Part shown: positions 31,996 to 35,214 of the stretch, piece after piece
Numbering within the stretch: position 1 is the first letter of the stretch
How the letters are laid out: each line of letters opens with the position of its first letter
NCBI GenBank assembly: GCA_018814045.1
Contig: JAHJAR010000282.1
Location: forward strand, 1 to 35,214
DNA from: Planctomycetota bacterium
GTDB lineage: Bacteria > Planctomycetota > Phycisphaerae > UBA1845 > Fen-1342
Direction: 5' to 3'
Length of the DNA: 35,214 nucleotides
The notes under the pieces: model-generated
Told to the model about the DNA's origin: nothing
The model's database searches: none
The model's input: the letters and a program-made list of their open reading frames with translations, nothing else
Translations under genes and position numbers: made by a program

Positions 31996-33102
31996 ATGGC
32001 CAAGTTCCCGATTCCCCCTGAGGCACTGAGGCGCCTGCCACCCGAGCACAAGCTGCTTGGCAAGTCTGGGCGCTACCTGCTCGAGCGCTACCCGGTCTGG
32101 CCGATGCTGGATCACCTGGCCCATAAGACCGTGCCGCGGCACCGGCATTCGGTGTGGTATGCGCTGGGGGGCATCGCGCTGTTCCTGCTGACGGTACAGG
32201 TGCTCACGGGCGTGCTGCTGATGGTGTACTACCGCCCGGCCCAGCCCTGGGCGTCGATTCAGCGCATCGCGCTGGAGGTCCCTTTCGGCAACCTGATGCG
32301 CAGCATCCACCATTGGGCCGCGAACCTGCTGATACTGACGCTGTTCGCGCACATGTTCAGCACGTTTTTCATGAAGGCCTATCGCCGCCCGCGCGAATTC
32401 ACGTGGTTGAGCGGGGTCTTCCTACTGGCGCTGATGCTGGCCTTTGGGTTCTCAGGTTATCTGCTGCCGTGGGACGAGCTGTCGTTTTTTGCCACGCGCG
32501 TGGGCATCACCGAGATTGAGAAGGCGCCGCTGCTGGGGTCTTTGCTGGCGGATCTGGCGCGGGGCGGGCCCGATGTGACGGTCGACACGATCGGGCGCTT
32601 CTACGTGCTGCACGTTACGGTGCTGCCGGTGATCTTGCTGGGCCTGGTGGGGTTGCACCTGCTGTTCGTGCAGGTGCAGGGGATGAGCGAGCCCGACTCT
32701 TTTGCGGCATTGCCGCCGGAGCGGCGGCGTTACAGCAAGTTCTTTGCGGAGTTCCTGTTTGCCGAGATTCCGATCTGGCTGTTCCTGGGCGTGCTGCTGG
32801 TGGCCCTGGCCACGCTTTGGCCACGGGCCCTGACGCCCGAGGCTGATCCGTTCGCCGCCGCCCCGGAGAACATCAAGCCGGAGTGGTTGTTTTTGTCGCA
32901 GTTTCAGTTGTTGAAGCTGTTTCCCGGCCGCATCGAGGTAGTGGGGATGGCGTTGTTGACGCTGCTGCCGCTGGTGGTGGTGGTTACGCCGTTCGTGGAC
33001 CGGGCCGTTCCGGCCAATCGACGGGGGCGCATAACCACTTGGTTGGGCGTCCTGGCACTACTGGGACTGATCTTCTTCACTGCCTGGGGGTGGCTGTCGT
33101 GA
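31996..33102 (+). CDS. Cytochrome b of a bc/b6f-type complex
   Basis: Quinol-oxidising membrane subunit with two b haems, 368 residues. The haem histidines are H105 (or H106) with H119 in helix B (SIHHWAANLLILTLFAH) and H206 with H221 in helix D (YVLHVTVLPVILLGLVGLH). The second pair has 14 residues between, the b6-type spacing. The quinol-site equivalent of PEWY reads PEWL (295-298, in IKPEWLFLSQFQ). The C-terminal part resembles subunit IV fused to b6, giving seven to eight helices in one chain. It follows the Rieske gene by two bases and is followed after 37 bp by the CydA-like/cytochrome c fusion, so these probably work as one complex. Confidence 0.93.
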   Translation: MAKFPIPPEALRRLPPEHKLLGKSGRYLLERYPVWPMLDHLAHKTVPRHRHSVWYALGGIALFLLTVQVLTGVLLMVYYRPAQPWASIQRIALEVPFGNLMRSIHHWAANLLILTLFAHMFSTFFMKAYRRPREFTWLSGVFLLALMLAFGFSGYLLPWDELSFFATRVGITEIEKAPLLGSLLADLARGGPDVTVDTIGRFYVLHVTVLPVILLGLVGLHLLFVQVQGMSEPDSFAALPPERRRYSKFFAEFLFAEIPIWLFLGVLLVALATLWPRALTPEADPFAAAPENIKPEWLFLSQFQLLKLFPGRIEVVGMALLTLLPLVVVVTPFVDRAVPANRRGRITTWLGVLALLGLIFFTAWGWLS

Positions 33103-33139
33103 ACGCCGACGTGGCTGGCGATTCGCGCGGGAGTAGTCC

Positions 33140-34519
33140 ATGAACTATCCAGTGTGGGACGTACCGGCCTGGGGCAGCGGCCTGGTGGTGGCCGTAATCG
33201 CCATCTTGCACGTGCTCGTGTCACACCTGGCGATCGGCGGCGGCGCATTCCTGTTTGTGGCCGAGTTGTGGTCGAATCGCCAGCCGGACGGGGCGCGCGT
33301 GCGTGACTGGTTGCACAAGTACGCGACCTACTTCCTGGTCTACACAACAGTCTTCGGCGCGATTACCGGCGTGGGGATCTGGTTCGCGATCCAGCTTGCC
33401 AACCCGGAGGCGACCAGCCTGCTGATCCACCAGTTCGTGTTTGCCTGGGCGATCGAGTGGGTCATGTTTCTGGGCGAACTGACCGTGCTGTACTTCTACT
33501 ACTATGGTTGGCAGACCAACCCGCGCCGCTTGCAGGTCTTCCTGGCCGGGGCCTACTTTGGCATCGCCTGGGGCTCGTTGTTCGTCATCAACGGCATTCT
33601 GAGCTTCATGCTTACGCCGGGGGAATGGACGCTCCAAAACGGCAGCATCGCCGCCGGGTTCTTTAATCCCGGGTTCGTGCCGTCGCTGTTGATTCGCACG
33701 CTCGTGATGCTGTCGCTGGGGGGGCTGTTCGGAGTCATCGTTGGCGCGCGAATCGCCGATGACGATGGCTTCAAGGAACGGGTCATCAGCTTCAGTGTGA
33801 AGTGGGTCATCCCGGCCGCGGTCTTGGTGCCGCTGCTGACATGGTGGTACTGGAGCACATTGCCGGAAAACGCCAGGGTGCTCGCGCAGGGTGGTGTGGC
33901 CGGAGTCGGCGGGGGCAAGATGGAAGTCATCACGCGGCACTTGTGGTTGACGGTGGCGGCCAGCGCGGCGATTCTGGTCGGGGCGCTATTGGTCGCGGCA
34001 CGTCCGCGGGCCACCCGCACGGTCGGAGCGTTGGCGCTGTTTCTCGTGGCCCAGTGTGGCGTGATGGGGGCCGAGTTCTTCCGCGAGATGGCGCGCAAGC
34101 CATACGTGATTCACAACGTTCTCTACTCCAACTCGTTGTGGGCGGCACAGGCAGCAGACGCGGCCTACATGCAGGGTTCGTACCTCGATCAGGCCAAGTG
34201 GGCAACGCCGCTCGAGCCGCAGAGTCGCGCGCGCGGAGAGTGGGTCTTCCGGCTGCAGTGCGTCAACTGTCACACGCGCGACGGTTACCGGGCGATCATG
34301 CCGCGCACCAAGGATTGGACCGAGGAGTTCGGGCAGCAGTGGCTCACGCGCATGAGTGAGGGTGGGGTGATGCCGCCGTTTCAGGGCGATGAGGCGGACC
34401 GGGCCGCGCTGGCCCGCTATCTGGTGTCGCTGCATCACGAGGCCGGCCGGGGGGAGGAAACACCCGCGGTCACGTCACCGCCGACGACGGCGCCTGTCGC
34501 GAAGGAGGAAGGACGATGA
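33140..34519 (+). CDS. Cytochrome bd subunit I-like protein fused to cytochrome c
   Basis: A 459-residue membrane protein with about nine hydrophobic helices, resembling CydA, plus a C-terminal c-type haem domain. CydA-like marks are a conserved histidine near the start (ILHVLVSHLAIGGG, H24 or H29, comparable to the b595 ligand) and the glutamates of FAWAIEWVMFLGELTVLY (E106, E113). The quinol-binding Q-loop seen in bd oxidases is not evident. The haem c site is CVNCH (374-378), with M411 in GGVMPPF as likely sixth ligand. The bd superfamily is known to include members with a fused haem c, which may take electrons from cytochrome c instead of quinol. Its TGA overlaps the next ATG. Confidence 0.85.
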   Translation: MNYPVWDVPAWGSGLVVAVIAILHVLVSHLAIGGGAFLFVAELWSNRQPDGARVRDWLHKYATYFLVYTTVFGAITGVGIWFAIQLANPEATSLLIHQFVFAWAIEWVMFLGELTVLYFYYYGWQTNPRRLQVFLAGAYFGIAWGSLFVINGILSFMLTPGEWTLQNGSIAAGFFNPGFVPSLLIRTLVMLSLGGLFGVIVGARIADDDGFKERVISFSVKWVIPAAVLVPLLTWWYWSTLPENARVLAQGGVAGVGGGKMEVITRHLWLTVAASAAILVGALLVAARPRATRTVGALALFLVAQCGVMGAEFFREMARKPYVIHNVLYSNSLWAAQAADAAYMQGSYLDQAKWATPLEPQSRARGEWVFRLQCVNCHTRDGYRAIMPRTKDWTEEFGQQWLTRMSEGGVMPPFQGDEADRAALARYLVSLHHEAGRGEETPAVTSPPTTAPVAKEEGR

Positions 34520-35214
34520 CGAGCGCCGTGACGGGGTTGGTCCTGGCCATGGGGGCGGCCATCCCGCTGCCTGACGCCGATCCCCTGGGATATCCGCTGC
34601 CCGCGTGGATCTTGCGGGCCCTCGCGTACCTGACGTTGACGCTGCACTTGTCGGCGATGCAATTCACGGTTGGTGGAGCGTTGATCCTGCTCTGGGCTCG
34701 CTTCCGGCAGGGGCCGGGGTACGCCGAGGCGGCGCGGTTTCTCGGGTCGGGCTTGCCGCTGGGGGTCTCTTACCTGGTGACACTGGGGATTCCACCGTTG
34801 TTGTTCGTACAGGTGCTCTACGGGCAGATGTTCTACTCGTCATCAGTACTGCTGGGGGCATATTGGATCCAGGTGATCCCGGTGCTGATCCTGGCGTATG
34901 CGGGTTTCTACTACCACAAGCTGCGGCGTGACCGCGCGCCAAGCGTGCAGGGCGCGGTCGTGGCGATTTCGGTGTTGCTGCTGCTGTATATCGGGTACAT
35001 CTATGTCAGCAATCTTACTCTGCTGATGAGCCCCGAGAAGTGGGGCGGCATGTATGCGGCGGCGCCGGCCGGAAACGTGCTGCACCACCATGAGCCCACG
35101 CTGCACGGGCGCTACCTGCTGTTTCTGGCCAGCTCGTTCGGTGTGGCCGGGCTGGCACTGATCTGGCGCGGCGTGTTTCTGGCCCGATGGGGCCACGCCG
35201 AGCAGGCCGGGCAG
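34516..35214 (+). CDS. Second bd-like membrane subunit, cut by the window edge
   Basis: An open frame of 233 codons running off the right end. ATG at 34516 overlaps the stop of the preceding gene (ATGA), with GGAGGAAGG just upstream. The visible part has about five hydrophobic helices. A first-helix histidine (TLTLHLSAMQFTVGGA, about residues 40-55) mirrors that of the CydA-like protein, and LGIPPLLFVQVLYGQMFY (about 95-112) follows. It looks like a CydA-related partner subunit rather than a classical CydB, but the family is not certain from this part. Co-translation with the previous gene implies a two-subunit oxidase-like module beside the bc complex. Confidence 0.7.
   Translation, partial: MTSAVTGLVLAMGAAIPLPDADPLGYPLPAWILRALAYLTLTLHLSAMQFTVGGALILLWARFRQGPGYAEAARFLGSGLPLGVSYLVTLGIPPLLFVQVLYGQMFYSSSVLLGAYWIQVIPVLILAYAGFYYHKLRRDRAPSVQGAVVAISVLLLLYIGYIYVSNLTLLMSPEKWGGMYAAAPAGNVLHHHEPTLHGRYLLFLASSFGVAGLALIWRGVFLARWGHAEQAGQ

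Overview
The window is GC-rich DNA from a flagellated diderm bacterium. L- and P-ring genes (flgH, flgI) show an outer membrane. The most likely source is a planctomycete or a relative. That is inference from a dispersed-repeat peptide at the start of flgJ, a small two-helix protein at the left edge that resembles planctomycete hypothetical proteins, and the respiratory and VTC/CotH gene sets. No tRNA, rRNA, CRISPR array or insertion sequence was seen.

Layout. (1) 83-952: a small membrane protein, then about 550 bp with no convincing gene but a sigma-54-like motif and a tiny ORF with a strong Shine-Dalgarno. (2) 990-14795, + strand: a flagellar block in the order flgF, flgG, flgA, flgH, flgI, flgJ (rod-binding domain only), flgN, flgK, flgL, fliW, csrA and two flagellin genes, closed by a strong intrinsic terminator. 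FliW and CsrA next to flagellin imply the known partner switch that matches flagellin translation to export. (3) 14930-19034: cardiolipin synthase (- strand) divergent from rsgA, which is probably leaderless, then a CvpA-family membrane protein. (4) 26924-19136, - strand: a five-gene operon of DUF4956 membrane protein, CotH-like kinase fused to a metallophosphoesterase, a 1150-residue protein with a decayed CotH scaffold plus duplicated beta-sandwich domains and a beta-helix, a VTC-type (polyphosphate polymerase) protein, and a small membrane-anchored leucine-rich-repeat protein. (5) 27522-31403, + strand: a Fur/PerR-type regulator with a Fur-like box over its own promoter, ferritin, a rubredoxin-like protein, 2-Cys peroxiredoxin, a rubrerythrin-like protein and a ZIP metal transporter; together these form an iron and peroxide defence set. 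(6) 31514 to the right edge: Rieske protein, cytochrome b with b6-type haem spacing, a cytochrome bd subunit I-like protein fused to a c-type haem domain, and a second bd-like membrane subunit cut by the window edge.

The most novel parts are the CotH/VTC/DUF4956 operon, especially its kinase-phosphoesterase fusion, and the bc-plus-CydA/cytochrome c respiratory cluster. All functions are read from sequence motifs only; no search was run.
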